Of a stretch of 64,000 nucleotides of DNA, positions 8,754-17,541 are shown piece by piece. The stretch comes from Bradyrhizobium sp. NP1 (GTDB lineage: Bacteria > Pseudomonadota > Alphaproteobacteria > Rhizobiales > Xanthobacteraceae), in the NCBI RefSeq assembly GCF_030378205.1, contig NZ_CP127385.1:1900001-1964000 (forward strand). The letters are read 5' to 3'. Under the pieces are notes generated by a model, which was not told the DNA's origin, ran no database searches, and saw only the letters and a list, made by a program, of their open reading frames with translations. The position numbers and the translations under genes were made by a program. Position 1 is the first letter of the stretch; each line of letters begins with the position of its first letter.

Positions 8754-10112
8754 ATGCCCAGCGCAGATGGCAGTACAACTGAGTTGCTCGGCATCGTGGC
8801 AATCCTTGTCTTGGTCGCAGCCAACGGATTTTTTGTTGCCTCTGAATTCTCCCTGGTCGCCGTTCGGCGAAGCCGGGTCACGGAACTGGTCACATTGGGG
8901 CGCGCCAATGCTGCAGCATTGCAAAGAGCCCTCGACAATCTCGACGCCAATCTCGCGGCCACGCAGTTGGGGATCACCATGTCGTCGCTTGCCCTCGGCT
9001 GGATCGGAGAGCCGGCGCTCGCGCGCTTTATCGAACCGCTGCTCAGCGGGCTTCCTGGATCAATCGTCTCGGCTGGTTCTCACACCGTCGCGATCACAAT
9101 CACGTTCGGCATCATCACAGCCTTGCACATCGTGTTAGGCGAGCTCGCTCCCAAAAGTCTTGCCCTGCAGCGCAGCGAGGAGACGGCGCTGTGGATAGTC
9201 CAACCGCTTGGATTTTTTCGTTTCTTGCTGTGGCCCGTGATCAGGCTGCTGAATGGCCTCGGCAATCTGGTATTGCGGGCTTGCGGTCTGCATCCGGGCG
9301 GGACCGAGCAATCCCTGCATTCGCCGGAAGAGTTGAAACTCCTGGTGTCCGCGAGCGCGCAAGCCGGACTTTTGCGGCAGGTTCAGCAGGAAGTTGTCGA
9401 ACGAGTGATCAGTATGGGTGGGCGTCTGATCGGTGACATCATGACGCCACGACCGGAAGTTGATTGGGTAGATGCGAACGACAGCCGCGAGGAAATGCTG
9501 CGAGTCATTCGGAAATCCAGACACGAGCAAATCCTTGTTTGCAGCGGTGCGATCGACAACACGCTCGGCATGGTAGTCAAGAGGGACCTGCTGGATCAGG
9601 CCGTTGACGGCCTTCCTATCGATCCGATGACATGTATCCGACAGCCGCTCGTGGTTCCCGAGAGGATGCAGATCGTTCGGCTGCTTGAGCTATTCAAAGA
9701 CCAACCCGTTCGTCTGGCGCTGGTAGTCAACGAATACGGCGGTCTCGAAGGCATCGTGACCCAGACCGATCTTTTGGAAGTGGTGGCCGGCGATCTTTCC
9801 GGGGTGGCGAATGAAGATCCCGATGTCATCGAGCAGGCCGACGGATCGCTGCTTGTGGATGGCATGATGCCGGCTTACGATGCACTCGATCGGCTCGAGA
9901 TTTCAGCGGTGGCCGAGCGTACGAGCTTCAACACGATGGCCGGGTTCGTTCTCCATCGCATGGGACGCATCCCTGCAGCCGGGGACCATTTTGAATGGAG
10001 GGGGTGGCGATTCGAGATCGTCAGGATGGAAGGCCGCCGAATTGACAAAGTGCGGGTCTCGCGAAGCCCGCCCAGTGGCGGCGAGCCGGAGCATCCTGTT
10101 GTCGCTCAGTAA
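8754..10112 (+). CDS. CNNM/CorC-like membrane protein with CBS pair (hemolysin family)
   Basis: 452 aa. An N-terminal DUF21/CNNM membrane domain (hydrophobic segments from about residue 8, NGFFVASEFSLVAVRRSR at 24-41) is followed by two CBS domains in the middle (around IMTPRPEVDWVD and MTCIRQPLVVPE) and a C-terminal CorC/HlyC domain. Homologues take part in Mg2+ or other cation efflux; the name hemolysin is historical. ATG at 8754 follows AGAGGAG. Base composition looks lower in GC than the flanking catabolic genes. Probably monocistronic. Confidence 0.88.
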   Translation: MPSADGSTTELLGIVAILVLVAANGFFVASEFSLVAVRRSRVTELVTLGRANAAALQRALDNLDANLAATQLGITMSSLALGWIGEPALARFIEPLLSGLPGSIVSAGSHTVAITITFGIITALHIVLGELAPKSLALQRSEETALWIVQPLGFFRFLLWPVIRLLNGLGNLVLRACGLHPGGTEQSLHSPEELKLLVSASAQAGLLRQVQQEVVERVISMGGRLIGDIMTPRPEVDWVDANDSREEMLRVIRKSRHEQILVCSGAIDNTLGMVVKRDLLDQAVDGLPIDPMTCIRQPLVVPERMQIVRLLELFKDQPVRLALVVNEYGGLEGIVTQTDLLEVVAGDLSGVANEDPDVIEQADGSLLVDGMMPAYDALDRLEISAVAERTSFNTMAGFVLHRMGRIPAAGDHFEWRGWRFEIVRMEGRRIDKVRVSRSPPSGGEPEHPVVAQ

Positions 10113-10307
10113 TGGAAAAAGCGGCCGCCTCGTCGTCCCATCTCGCGTCCGTGAGCATCGGCGGCGTTGGGCCGCATGAATGGTGTGCGCCTGCTGCCAA
10201 CCGGTTGGAACCGGCCCTTTCCGGAGGCTGCGTGATGCCTTAAGTTGGAGGTGAAGGATAGTTGACCACCATCCTCGGATGACATTGGACGGAAAAGGGA
10301 AACGCCA

Positions 10308-11102
10308 ATGAACTCCACACCCGCCCCGAAAGCGACCGAACCCGGCACCTCAATCGCGCACGCCGATGAACCATTCGCGCGCGCCCACGAGCAGATCGTG
10401 CGGGCGGATGAACAGCTCGCGCGTTTGACTGAACAGGTTGCAAGAATGGAGCGCGATGCCACGCGGCCTCCGTCGCCCGAACCTGGCCCTCAATCACCGC
10501 CTGGAAGGGCGCGGCTCCGGGCCCTCGTCGGCTTGCCGCTGGCGGCGTGCATCGCTGTCGCTGCCCTGGCTTTGCAGTCGTCCTATGGCGGCGGGGCCAA
10601 GCTGATCGTCGCCCGCTGGGCGCCGCAGCTCGTTTCAACTCCGTCATTGCCGCCGGAAAATCCACCGCTTCCCGCGCAGCCCGCTCCATCTGCGGTTCAA
10701 GTGGCCGCAGCGGACGCCACACCACCGCAAGCAACGCTCTTGGCGCAGACCGCACCCGACGCCGCCGCGCCGGCAGCTGCCGCAGCGCTTCCCGACCAAA
10801 CACAGCTGCTGCAAACGATAGCGCGCGATCTCGCGAACATGCAGCGAGACATCGAACAGCTCAAGGCCAACCAGCAACAAACGGCGAGCGACACTTCAAA
10901 GGCGATTGAACAGCTCAAGGCGAACCAGGAAGAGATGAAGCGCATGTTCGCGAGGGTTCCCGAGCAGAACCCGCCCAAGGCGTCGCCGCCTCCGACGCAG
11001 CCGGATATCACCTTGCGCAAGCCCGAGCGACCGCCTCAGCTGCCGCACGCGAGAGCGCGGCCGCGAATGCCAAGGGAGTGGATCTACGACGATTGGTGGT
11101 AG
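10308..11102 (+). CDS. Single-span coiled-coil membrane protein, function unknown
   Basis: 264 aa. A polar N-terminus with heptad-like E/Q/A pattern is followed by one hydrophobic span at about residues 70-90, then a Pro/Ala-rich linker (110-160). A Gln/Lys-rich coiled coil (about 163-213) contains the octet IEQLKANQ twice (182-189 and 200-207), and the tail is basic, Pro-rich and ends DDWW. Topology suggests a membrane anchor with a long extracytoplasmic or cytoplasmic rod. No function can be assigned. ATG at 10308 has GGGA upstream. Confidence 0.75.
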   Translation: MNSTPAPKATEPGTSIAHADEPFARAHEQIVRADEQLARLTEQVARMERDATRPPSPEPGPQSPPGRARLRALVGLPLAACIAVAALALQSSYGGGAKLIVARWAPQLVSTPSLPPENPPLPAQPAPSAVQVAAADATPPQATLLAQTAPDAAAPAAAAALPDQTQLLQTIARDLANMQRDIEQLKANQQQTASDTSKAIEQLKANQEEMKRMFARVPEQNPPKASPPPTQPDITLRKPERPPQLPHARARPRMPREWIYDDWW

Positions 11103-11258
11103 CCCTGGATGCGGTGGCCTTTCGTCGGGCGCATTTGGCGTCCGGTATGCCCTCAACAGCGGCGCAAAGGCGTACATCGCTGGAGGTCCGGGTCGGGCCA
11201 TTTGCCGACATGCGAGTAACGACCGGCATTGGTGTAAAGGCGTATTCTGCTTGCTGCG

Positions 11259-11735
11259 CTACACCCGCTCTTCAGGTTCGTCCTTGCTCTCTAGTTTCTT
11301 CCGTAGTGCCGCGACGACACGGTGAACAGTTTGCAGGTCCTTGACGGAGAGCCCTTCCGAGAGGCCGTTGACCCAAGGCGCCTGCAATTCCATCGCGGTG
11401 TCGAAGGTACGCTTACCCTTGTCAGTCAAGACGACGAGTTGGGCCCGCCGGTGATGCGGATTTGCCTCGAATGCCACAAGCCCTTCGCCGTGCAGGTCAT
11501 TGACGATCCGCTGCACGTTTTGGCGATTAGCTCCCAGATCGCGGGCGAGCCACGCGACGGGCTGGGGGCGCTCTGCCTCCACAATGGCGCCAAGGATCTG
11601 CCAGCGGGCGCTCGTCAGCCCAAGACCCGCCGCCAACCGATCGCCGACCGTTAAAAGTCGGCTGCTGAGCCTGAACAGGTCGAGCATGAGGTTGGTCAGG
11701 GCCTCGCCGGCTGGAGTTCGCTTGGTCTTTTTCAT
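11259..11735 (-). CDS. MarR-family transcriptional regulator
   Basis: 158 aa. Winged helix with recognition segment DLGANRQNVQRIVNDLHGEGLV and wing around NPHHRRAQLVVLTDKG, as in MarR proteins that repress neighbouring genes and release DNA on binding small aromatics or oxidants. It is divergent from the ABM-domain gene, with 93 bp between. A perfect inverted repeat covers the neighbour's probable -35 box, so repression of that gene is likely. Confidence 0.9.
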   Translation of the reverse strand: MKKTKRTPAGEALTNLMLDLFRLSSRLLTVGDRLAAGLGLTSARWQILGAIVEAERPQPVAWLARDLGANRQNVQRIVNDLHGEGLVAFEANPHHRRAQLVVLTDKGKRTFDTAMELQAPWVNGLSEGLSVKDLQTVHRVVAALRKKLESKDEPEERV

Positions 11736-11754
11736 CTGTCACCATAAATCACTA

Positions 11755-11783
11755 TTGACACCATGATGTCAAATTATTATGCT
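11755..11783 (+). promoter_or_regulatory. Promoter of ABM gene with overlapping MarR operator
   Basis: TTGACA (11755-11760) lies 17 bp before TATGCT (11778-11783), a credible -35/-10 pair. The same TTGACA forms the left half of the perfect inverted repeat TTGACA-N6-TGTCAA (11755-11772), a plausible MarR dimer site that would occlude RNA polymerase. Confidence 0.55.
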
Positions 11784-11828
11784 ATCATACCACATTGGCA
11801 TCATACAACCAATTGAAGGGAGCCATCC

Positions 11829-12197
11829 ATGTCGCTGCTACGCCCGCTAGACCCTGCCTTTCCGATCGAACGTCAGCTCGGTATCGATACCGGGCCCGTC
11901 GTGCTGGTGAATGTCGTCACGCTCGACAAGGCCGACGAGCAAAGCTTCCTCGAGGTCTGGCAAGACGATGCTGTCTTCATGAAGCGCCAGCCTGGCTTCA
12001 TCTCCACTCAGCTCCACCGCGCCATCGGCGAAAGCCCGACCTATCTGAACTATGCCGTTTGGGAAACGACCGCTGACTTCCGAGCAGCGTTCGCGCACCC
12101 TGAGTTCAGATCGAAGATCTCCGCCTGTCCGTCTTCCGTCGTCTCTTCCCCGCACCTGTTCCAGAAGGTTGCCGTCTCGGGTGTCTGCGTCGCCTAG
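11829..12197 (+). CDS. Antibiotic biosynthesis monooxygenase (ABM) domain protein
   Basis: 122 aa, one ABM/dimeric alpha-beta barrel domain (VLVNVVTLDKADEQSFLEVW, then QPGFISTQLHRAI and NYAVWETTADF). Such small proteins oxidise quinol-like or heme substrates without cofactors, or act as stress enzymes. Start is supported by GAAGGGAG. It forms a short operon with the next small membrane protein and is divergent from the MarR gene, a usual arrangement for quinone/electrophile response. Confidence 0.82.
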   Translation: MSLLRPLDPAFPIERQLGIDTGPVVLVNVVTLDKADEQSFLEVWQDDAVFMKRQPGFISTQLHRAIGESPTYLNYAVWETTADFRAAFAHPEFRSKISACPSSVVSSPHLFQKVAVSGVCVA

Positions 12198-12258
12198 GTC
12201 GCCGGGTATTACTCACGGCTCCGCAGTCAACAAACTTTCGGAAAAGGACAGGGAGACC

Positions 12259-12744
12259 ATGACCAAGCTCCTCCATCCAGTAGCCGGCGCGGTCGCGCTT
12301 GTGACCATTGCGACCTTCTGGCTATCGACGGCGCTTAGTGAGTTGTTTGCATCAGACGCGAGCGTAACCGTGATCAAGACGGCCATACCGTGGGGCTTCC
12401 TGTTGCTGGTTCCGGCGCTGGCGGCGACAGGAGGCTCGGGCTTCTCGCTGGCAAAGGGGCGGCGGGCCGGACTCATCGGTGCGAAGATCAAGCGTATGCC
12501 GTTTATAGCCGGCAACGGCATCGTGGTTCTCATCCCGTCCGCACTGTTTCTTGCGTCCAAGGCGAAGGCCGCCGAGTTCGACACAGCCTTCTACACGGTG
12601 CAGACGCTCGAGCTGGTTGCCGGCGCGACGAACATCATTCTTCTCGGACTGAATATGCGGGACGGCCTCAAGATGAAGGGCCGATTCCGACCCTGTCAAC
12701 GTGATCGCTCGAACAGCGCGTTGGGTGTGAAGCCAATGCTCTGA
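12259..12744 (+). CDS. Small integral membrane protein, function unknown
   Basis: 161 aa with four hydrophobic segments (about residues 8-30, 42-62, 78-98, 108-132) and a short basic tail. ATG at 12259 follows GGGAG; the longer frame overlaps the ABM gene and is rejected. It lies 61 bp after the ABM gene and is probably co-transcribed under MarR control. No family is recognised with confidence. Confidence 0.7.
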   Translation: MTKLLHPVAGAVALVTIATFWLSTALSELFASDASVTVIKTAIPWGFLLLVPALAATGGSGFSLAKGRRAGLIGAKIKRMPFIAGNGIVVLIPSALFLASKAKAAEFDTAFYTVQTLELVAGATNIILLGLNMRDGLKMKGRFRPCQRDRSNSALGVKPML

Positions 12745-12992
12745 GGATCGCCCGGTGGCGGCATTAGCCAGAATTACAATTCCAAGCTCGATCCGCAGCG
12801 TCCCGGTTTATGAGTACACGCAGCGCGCCAGCCTGTGTCGTTATGGTGTACAGAGGCATCGAGCAGGCTCCCGTGATGCTGCCGATCGTCTGAGTCGGGC
12901 CGGCATCGGTCTAGAACGTTCCTGCTCAAAACTGTCAGCTGGAGAGTTCGGCTCCAAGGACATGCGTTGCGATCGCGGACTGAGGCGCATAT

Positions 12993-13898
12993 TCAGCCCC
13001 GGGGGTGGCGACGCCGCTCCTGTATGAGGTCGATGAAGGCGCGCAGGCCTGCCGGCACATGGCGGCGGCCCGGGTAGTAGAGGCAAATCCCCGGGAATGG
13101 TGGAGTCCATTCTGCCAGCAGATGAACCAGGCGTCCTTCGTGCAAGTCGTCGGCGACCTCCCACTCGGACACGTACGCAAGCCCGCAGCCTGCGAGGGCC
13201 GCATCGCGGATCAGGCCGACATCGTCGAGCGTGAGCCGGCCGGAAACGTCCACCAGCACCTGCTCGCCGTCCTTCTCGAATTCCCAACGATAGACCGCGC
13301 CGCCGGGCAAACGCATGCGGATGCAGGCGTGCTCGGCGAGGTCGGCCGGTGCGATCGGAAGCGCCCGCCCGGCCAGGTAGGCGGGGGAGCCTACGATGAC
13401 AAGGCGCTCGTCGCGCCCGAGCGCAACGGAAATCATGTCGGCGGGCACCTGCTCGGCGAGGCGGAAGCCGGCGTCGAATCCCTCGCGCACGATGTCGATC
13501 AGCTTCCCTTCGGTGACGATGTCGACTGACATCTCGGGGTAGCGCTTCAGATACTCGAAGACGATCGGCCGCAGGATCCGCCGCGCCGCTCCCGCCGAGG
13601 TGTTCAGTCGCAGCACGCCGCTCGGGGTGGAGCGGTGTTGATTGACCGTGTCGGCGGCGTCCCTGATCGCGGTCAGTGCTGGCGCGACCTGGGCCAAAAA
13701 CTGCTCCCCGGCCGGCGTCGGCGAGACACTGCGCGTCGTCCGGTTGAACAGGCGCACACCCAGGCGTGCCTCGAGTTCGGCGATGGCCTGACTCAAGGCT
13801 GTGCTGGACAGTCCGAGTTCGGCGGCCGCGGCGCGAAAACTCCGGCGCCGTGCGACCGCCACCGCCGCCTCCAGCTCGATCAGTCGTCCTCGGCTCAT
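12993..13898 (-). CDS. LysR-type regulator
   Basis: 301 aa. HTH at about residues 18-45 (SFRAAAAELGLSSTALSQAI) and a standard LysR effector domain of the CrgA/DsdC-like branch (VLRLNTSAGAARRILRPIV). It is divergent from the aldehyde dehydrogenase gene, with 94 bp between, so it probably controls that gene and itself. Confidence 0.9.
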   Translation of the reverse strand: MSRGRLIELEAAVAVARRRSFRAAAAELGLSSTALSQAIAELEARLGVRLFNRTTRSVSPTPAGEQFLAQVAPALTAIRDAADTVNQHRSTPSGVLRLNTSAGAARRILRPIVFEYLKRYPEMSVDIVTEGKLIDIVREGFDAGFRLAEQVPADMISVALGRDERLVIVGSPAYLAGRALPIAPADLAEHACIRMRLPGGAVYRWEFEKDGEQVLVDVSGRLTLDDVGLIRDAALAGCGLAYVSEWEVADDLHEGRLVHLLAEWTPPFPGICLYYPGRRHVPAGLRAFIDLIQERRRHPRG

Positions 13899-13899
13899 T

Positions 13900-13915
13900 A
13901 TCCCGATTTTCGGAT
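13900..13915. promoter_or_regulatory. Possible LysR site between LysR and aldehyde dehydrogenase
   Basis: An ATCC-N8-GGAT dyad lies immediately upstream of the LysR start, in the divergent gap. The spacing departs by one from the classical T-N11-A box, so this is only a candidate. Confidence 0.25.
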
Positions 13916-13992
13916 CAATCCATCCAGCTTAATGCCACTAATCCAGGTCAATCGCCAGATCTATCTCCTCGGTACAAAACGCGGAGACATCA

Positions 13993-15429
13993 ATGCGCAC
14001 TATCGAGCACATCTACATCGACGGCCGCTTCGTCGAGCCCCACGGTCGCGAGCTGTTCGACCTGCATAATCCTGCGACCGGCAAGGTGATCGGCCGGGTG
14101 CGTCTCGGCGACGTCGAAGACGTCAACGCCGCAGTCGCGGCGGCCAAGCGCGCCCTGCCGGGGATGGCGCGTACCACGAAGGCGGAACGACTGCGGATGC
14201 TGGAGGCGCTGCACGTCGCGATGCGCTCCCGCGTCAAAGAGCTGCACGAAGCGGTGCTCGACGAATACGGCGCCCCCACCTCGCGCTCGGTCTGGATGGG
14301 CGACTACGCCGCCGACTCGTTCCTGGTCGCCGCGCGCACGCTCGCCGACTATCCGCTGCAGCGCGAGATCGGCGCGGCCCGCGTGGCGATGGAGCCGGTC
14401 GGGGTCGTGGGGCTGATCACGCCCTGGAACTCGAACGCCGGCTTCATCTGCAACAAGCTCGCTTACGCCATAGCCGCGGGCTGCACAGCGGTGATCAAGC
14501 CGAGCGAGATGAGCGCGAGCCAGACCGACGTGGTGCTGCGCGCCCTGCACGAGGCGGGCCTGCCCGCGGGCGTCTACAACGTGGTCAACGGACGCGGCGC
14601 CGACGTTGGCGCCGCGATCGCCGTCCACCCCGACGTTGCCAAGATCTCCTTCACCGGCTCGACCGCCGTGGGCAAGGCGATCGTGCGTGCGAGCGCGGAC
14701 AGCCTGAAGCGGGTGACGCTCGAGCTCGGCGGCAAGTCGCCGACCATCATCCTTGATGACGCCGACCTGGACGCGGTGATCCCAGGCGTCATCGAGGCCG
14801 GCTTCATGAATTCGGGCCAGGCCTGCATCGCCGGGACGCGCGTGCTGGTGTCCGAGAGCCGCCGCGCCGGGTTCGAGGCGCGCCTGAAGGCGGCGATCGA
14901 GACGGGCGTGAAGGTAGGCGATCCACGCGATCCTTCGACCACCGTCGGGCCCATGGTGAGCCTTACCCAATGGGAGCGGGTCCAGCGCTACATCCACCTC
15001 GGCCTCGAAGAAGGCGCGCGACTGCTGACGGGCGGCGAAGGCCGGCCCGAGGGTCTTGGTAGCTATCTTGGCGGCTATTTCGTCCGACCGACGGTGTTCA
15101 CGGATGTCAGGAACGACATGCGGATCGCGCGCGAGGAGATCTTCGGGCCAGTGCTTTCGATTCTCACCTATCGCGACGAGGACGACGCCGTGGCCATCGC
15201 CAACGACACCACCTATGGCCTCTCGGCCTACGTCTTCGGCGGTCAGGCGCGAGCGGAGCGCGTCGCCGACCGTCTCGAAAGCGGCCGCGTCGTGATCAAC
15301 GGCGCCGCCCACGAACCGCTGGCGCCATTCGGTGGAATGAAGCAGTCCGGCCTGGGCCGCGAGAACGGCGTCTTCGGGCTGGACGCCTATCTGGAGCCGA
15401 AGACGTTGCTCGGTGCGAGACCTGCCTGA
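13993..15429 (+). CDS. NAD(P)-dependent aldehyde dehydrogenase
   Basis: 478 aa, full-length ALDH superfamily enzyme oxidising aldehydes to carboxylates. Visible active-site residues are Asn146 in PWN, Glu244 in ELGGKSP and the nucleophile Cys278 in GQACIAG; the NAD-binding FTGSTAVGK is at 220-228. The C-terminal block APFGGMKQSGLGRENG is the usual ALDH motif. GGAG precedes the ATG. Probably regulated by the divergent LysR gene. Aldehyde substrate unknown. Confidence 0.93.
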   Translation: MRTIEHIYIDGRFVEPHGRELFDLHNPATGKVIGRVRLGDVEDVNAAVAAAKRALPGMARTTKAERLRMLEALHVAMRSRVKELHEAVLDEYGAPTSRSVWMGDYAADSFLVAARTLADYPLQREIGAARVAMEPVGVVGLITPWNSNAGFICNKLAYAIAAGCTAVIKPSEMSASQTDVVLRALHEAGLPAGVYNVVNGRGADVGAAIAVHPDVAKISFTGSTAVGKAIVRASADSLKRVTLELGGKSPTIILDDADLDAVIPGVIEAGFMNSGQACIAGTRVLVSESRRAGFEARLKAAIETGVKVGDPRDPSTTVGPMVSLTQWERVQRYIHLGLEEGARLLTGGEGRPEGLGSYLGGYFVRPTVFTDVRNDMRIAREEIFGPVLSILTYRDEDDAVAIANDTTYGLSAYVFGGQARAERVADRLESGRVVINGAAHEPLAPFGGMKQSGLGRENGVFGLDAYLEPKTLLGARPA

Positions 15430-15599
15430 CGAATACGCGCGTCTGCCCGACGGGCAGGCCTGCGCATTTTGCGGCTGCCTGCTGGCTTCGGAGGTCCTGG
15501 CGGTGACTGAATCGGCGTGCGCGCAAAAGCCGAATTGATCCGAGGATTCAACGTGATTTGGGTCGTCCAGTCCTGCGCGCAAAAATATTCTGCTTGTTG

Positions 15600-16043
15600 C
15601 GTCGGGCAAATCAGTGGCTTTCCTCGGCGCGTCCTGCCTCGATCAGAGGGGCGTTGCGCATCGTCACGAACGTTGGAGCAGGATGCGATGGACGCTTTGG
15701 CATCAACTGACGAGTGATGCCAGGGCGGACGGCGAAGTCGTGTGGTCCTGATGCCCCGACGCTGGCATCAAGTTCGCGAGAGGCAAGCTCTCGCTGATGA
15801 CGGTGGCAAGAAAGCCCGGTCACCGGGGAGAGCGCGAAGGAAACCGTTAAAACCAATCGCGCAGGGAAGGCCGGATGATGAGGCCAAACCTGTGGTGACT
15901 AACTCGTGTGCTTTTTTGTTGCACGCGAGGCTGCGGGTGCGGCCAGCATCCGGCTTTCCCTGCGCCCTCTTCTTCAATCGAGGGTGATGTTTCGCAGAAC
16001 TCGGGCCGATCACGCCGCGGGAAGGCGGACTTGTGTCCTCTCT
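15600..16043. repeat. Dispersed intergenic repeat, Bradyrhizobium type
   Basis: Within the 864-bp gene-free stretch 15430-16293, the reverse strand encodes peptide phrases such as GASGPHDFAVR, GFNGFLRALPGDRAFLPP and KAHELVTTGLA. I recall these recurring as spurious small ORFs in many Bradyrhizobium genomes. They are split over several overlapping frames, which fits a degraded repeated sequence rather than a gene. Boundaries are approximate. The rest of the stretch (15430-15600, 16150-16293) shows nothing recognisable. Confidence 0.5.
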
Positions 16044-16044
16044 T

Positions 16045-16147
16045 CGTCATGCCCCGCGAATGCGGGGCATCCAGTATTCCAGAGGCGTCTCAAACAAGCT
16101 CAGCCGTCTCTGGAATACTGGATCGCCCGGTCGAGCCGGGCGATGAC
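16045..16147. repeat. Compound palindromic repeat element
   Basis: A 103-bp unit built of nested dyads: GTCAT/ATGAC outer ends, hairpin GCCCCGC-N4-GCGGGGC (16051-16068), a perfect 16-bp arm at 16069-16084 pairing with 16108-16123, and hairpin CGCCCGG-N5-CCGGGCG (16124-16142). This resembles the short palindromic mobile repeats common in rhizobia. It could also fold as a structured RNA or act as a terminator. Confidence 0.75.
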
Positions 16148-16293
16148 AGCGCAGTAGCTGTTTGACAACTGAATAGAGTCTGGGACGCGCTCACGGATCT
16201 CATCGGTCCCGCGGGCGGTGTCGCGGCGGATGGGAAACTCAGCTAGGTTAACTGCCCATCAAGAAGGCGCAATGCACAGGGCAGGGGCGGGCG

Positions 16294-16950
16294 ATGCATA
16301 TTCTGAGACCTCAGTTTCGCATGGAGGAGCAGGCCGCGCTGCAATTCGCTGCCGAGCGGGGCTTCGGCGTCCTCGTCGCTTCCGACGCGCAAGGCCCGCG
16401 CGGCTCGCATGTGCCCTTCATCCTGGTAAGGCGCGACGATCATGCTGTTGCGCAGGTGCATCTCACCGCGCGCAACCCGCTGGTCGAACTGGCCGACGGG
16501 GTGAGGCGCTTCCTGCTCATCGTATCCGGCGCCGATTGCTACGTGTCGAACGACTGGTACAGCTCGGTCGACAACGTCTCGACCTGGCTGTATGAGGCGG
16601 TTCATCTCTCGGGTGTCGGCTACCTGCGGGAGCTCGGCGATAATCGCGCGCACGGCGACAAGCTGCTTGCGGTCTCCGAGGCGCGGCTGCCGAAACAGCC
16701 GTGGTCGCTGGCGAGCATGGAGCCGGCCAAGCGCGAGCAGATGCTTTCCGCGATCCGTGTCATCGACATCGTCGTCGACCAGATCGAAGGCCAATCCAAG
16801 CTCAACCAGCACAAGATCGACGCCGACCATGTCGCGGTCGCCAACCAGCTTGCGCGATCGGAGAACTCGGCGAGCCGGCAACTCGCATCCAAAATGCGTT
16901 CGTTAAGGCCACATCTCGCCTATGATTTTCCGAATTCAGTGGACGGCTGA
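16294..16950 (+). CDS. PaiB-family FMN-binding protein
   Basis: 218 aa, split-barrel FMN-binding fold of the PaiB group, first described as a negative regulator of sporulation and protease genes in Bacillus. Most members have no proven role. The segments GSHVPFILVR, HLTARNPL and the central SNDWYSSVDNVSTWLYEAVHL fit the family. It is convergent with the small membrane gene at 16955 and alone on its strand. Confidence 0.85.
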   Translation: MHILRPQFRMEEQAALQFAAERGFGVLVASDAQGPRGSHVPFILVRRDDHAVAQVHLTARNPLVELADGVRRFLLIVSGADCYVSNDWYSSVDNVSTWLYEAVHLSGVGYLRELGDNRAHGDKLLAVSEARLPKQPWSLASMEPAKREQMLSAIRVIDIVVDQIEGQSKLNQHKIDADHVAVANQLARSENSASRQLASKMRSLRPHLAYDFPNSVDG

Positions 16951-16954
16951 GGGC

Positions 16955-17134
16955 CTATCGGTCGGCGCGGCGGGTCACTTCGGGGAAGACCCACATCGCC
17001 GCAACCATGAAGGGCGCGAGAAACAGGATCGCGATCTTCGGGCCATGCATCCCGATCGAATTCTCGTAGAAGTAGCCGGCGCACGCGACCAGCAGGACGA
17101 TGACCGACAGCGCTGTCTTGATCGGGAACGGCAT
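16955..17134 (-). CDS. Small two-span membrane protein (59 aa)
   Basis: A 59-aa frame starts with ATG at 17134, preceded by AAGGA 8 nt upstream, and ends TAG at 16955. It has two hydrophobic segments (about residues 7-22 and 33-50) separated by a polar turn. It follows the 129-aa membrane protein by 11 bp, so it is the third gene of the hydroxylase operon. No family recognised. Confidence 0.6.
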   Translation of the reverse strand: MPFPIKTALSVIVLLVACAGYFYENSIGMHGPKIAILFLAPFMVAAMWVFPEVTRRADR

Positions 17135-17145
17135 CGGCGGATCCT

Positions 17146-17535
17146 TTAGGACAGAGAGAGGTGGAGCGGGGCGGGCAACAGCGCGATCGCGGCAAGCTGG
17201 ACTGCGCCGAGCAGGGCGAGGCCGCCGCGGCTGTCACGCCAGCCGTTCGGTATGATGGTGAAGATCGATGGCACGAACAGGAAGATCAGCCCGCCGAAGA
17301 TGACGATCGACGTCCAGCGCAGCGTCTGACCGGCATAGAGCAGCACCTCGGCGAGCAGCAGGATCAGCAGCACGAGGTTGACCACGACCAGCGCCATGCC
17401 GGGCAGCCCTGCAAGCGCGCGGGGCCGCGCGCTCAGCGGAAACATGCCGGCGATGGTGAAGAAAGCGAAGCAGCAGGCGGCGAAGGCCGCGGCGAACACG
17501 GCAAGCGCCACTCCATTGGGCTCGATGCCGGACAC
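17146..17535 (-). CDS. Integral membrane protein, function unknown
   Basis: 129 aa, strongly hydrophobic with four likely spans (about residues 8-30, 45-68, 74-94, 104-124). Start ATG at 17535, 6 bp after the stop of the fatty acid hydroxylase gene, so clearly in the same operon. Possibly an accessory subunit of the hydroxylase or an unrelated carrier; no family recognised. Confidence 0.75.
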   Translation of the reverse strand: MSGIEPNGVALAVFAAAFAACCFAFFTIAGMFPLSARPRALAGLPGMALVVVNLVLLILLLAEVLLYAGQTLRWTSIVIFGGLIFLFVPSIFTIIPNGWRDSRGGLALLGAVQLAAIALLPAPLHLSLS

Positions 17536-17541
17536 GGTCGC

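Noticed and set aside
11829..12744. Mobile element or phage island in the lower-GC 8.7-12.8 kb stretch
   Set aside because: No integrase, transposase, terminal repeat or tRNA border; the genes are ordinary chromosomal families.
12755..13027. 90-aa frame between the small membrane protein and the LysR gene
   Set aside because: No ribosome binding site, no family pattern, overlaps the LysR 3' end; the 248-bp gap is treated as non-coding.
13990..15609. 539-aa frame antisense to the aldehyde dehydrogenase gene
   Set aside because: His/Arg/Asp-rich antisense shadow typical of high-GC genes; the plus-strand frame has complete ALDH motifs.
15611..16165. Several 80-85 aa frames in the gap after the aldehyde dehydrogenase
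   Set aside because: They overlap one another on both strands and match phrases seen in repeated non-coding sequence; annotated as repeat instead.
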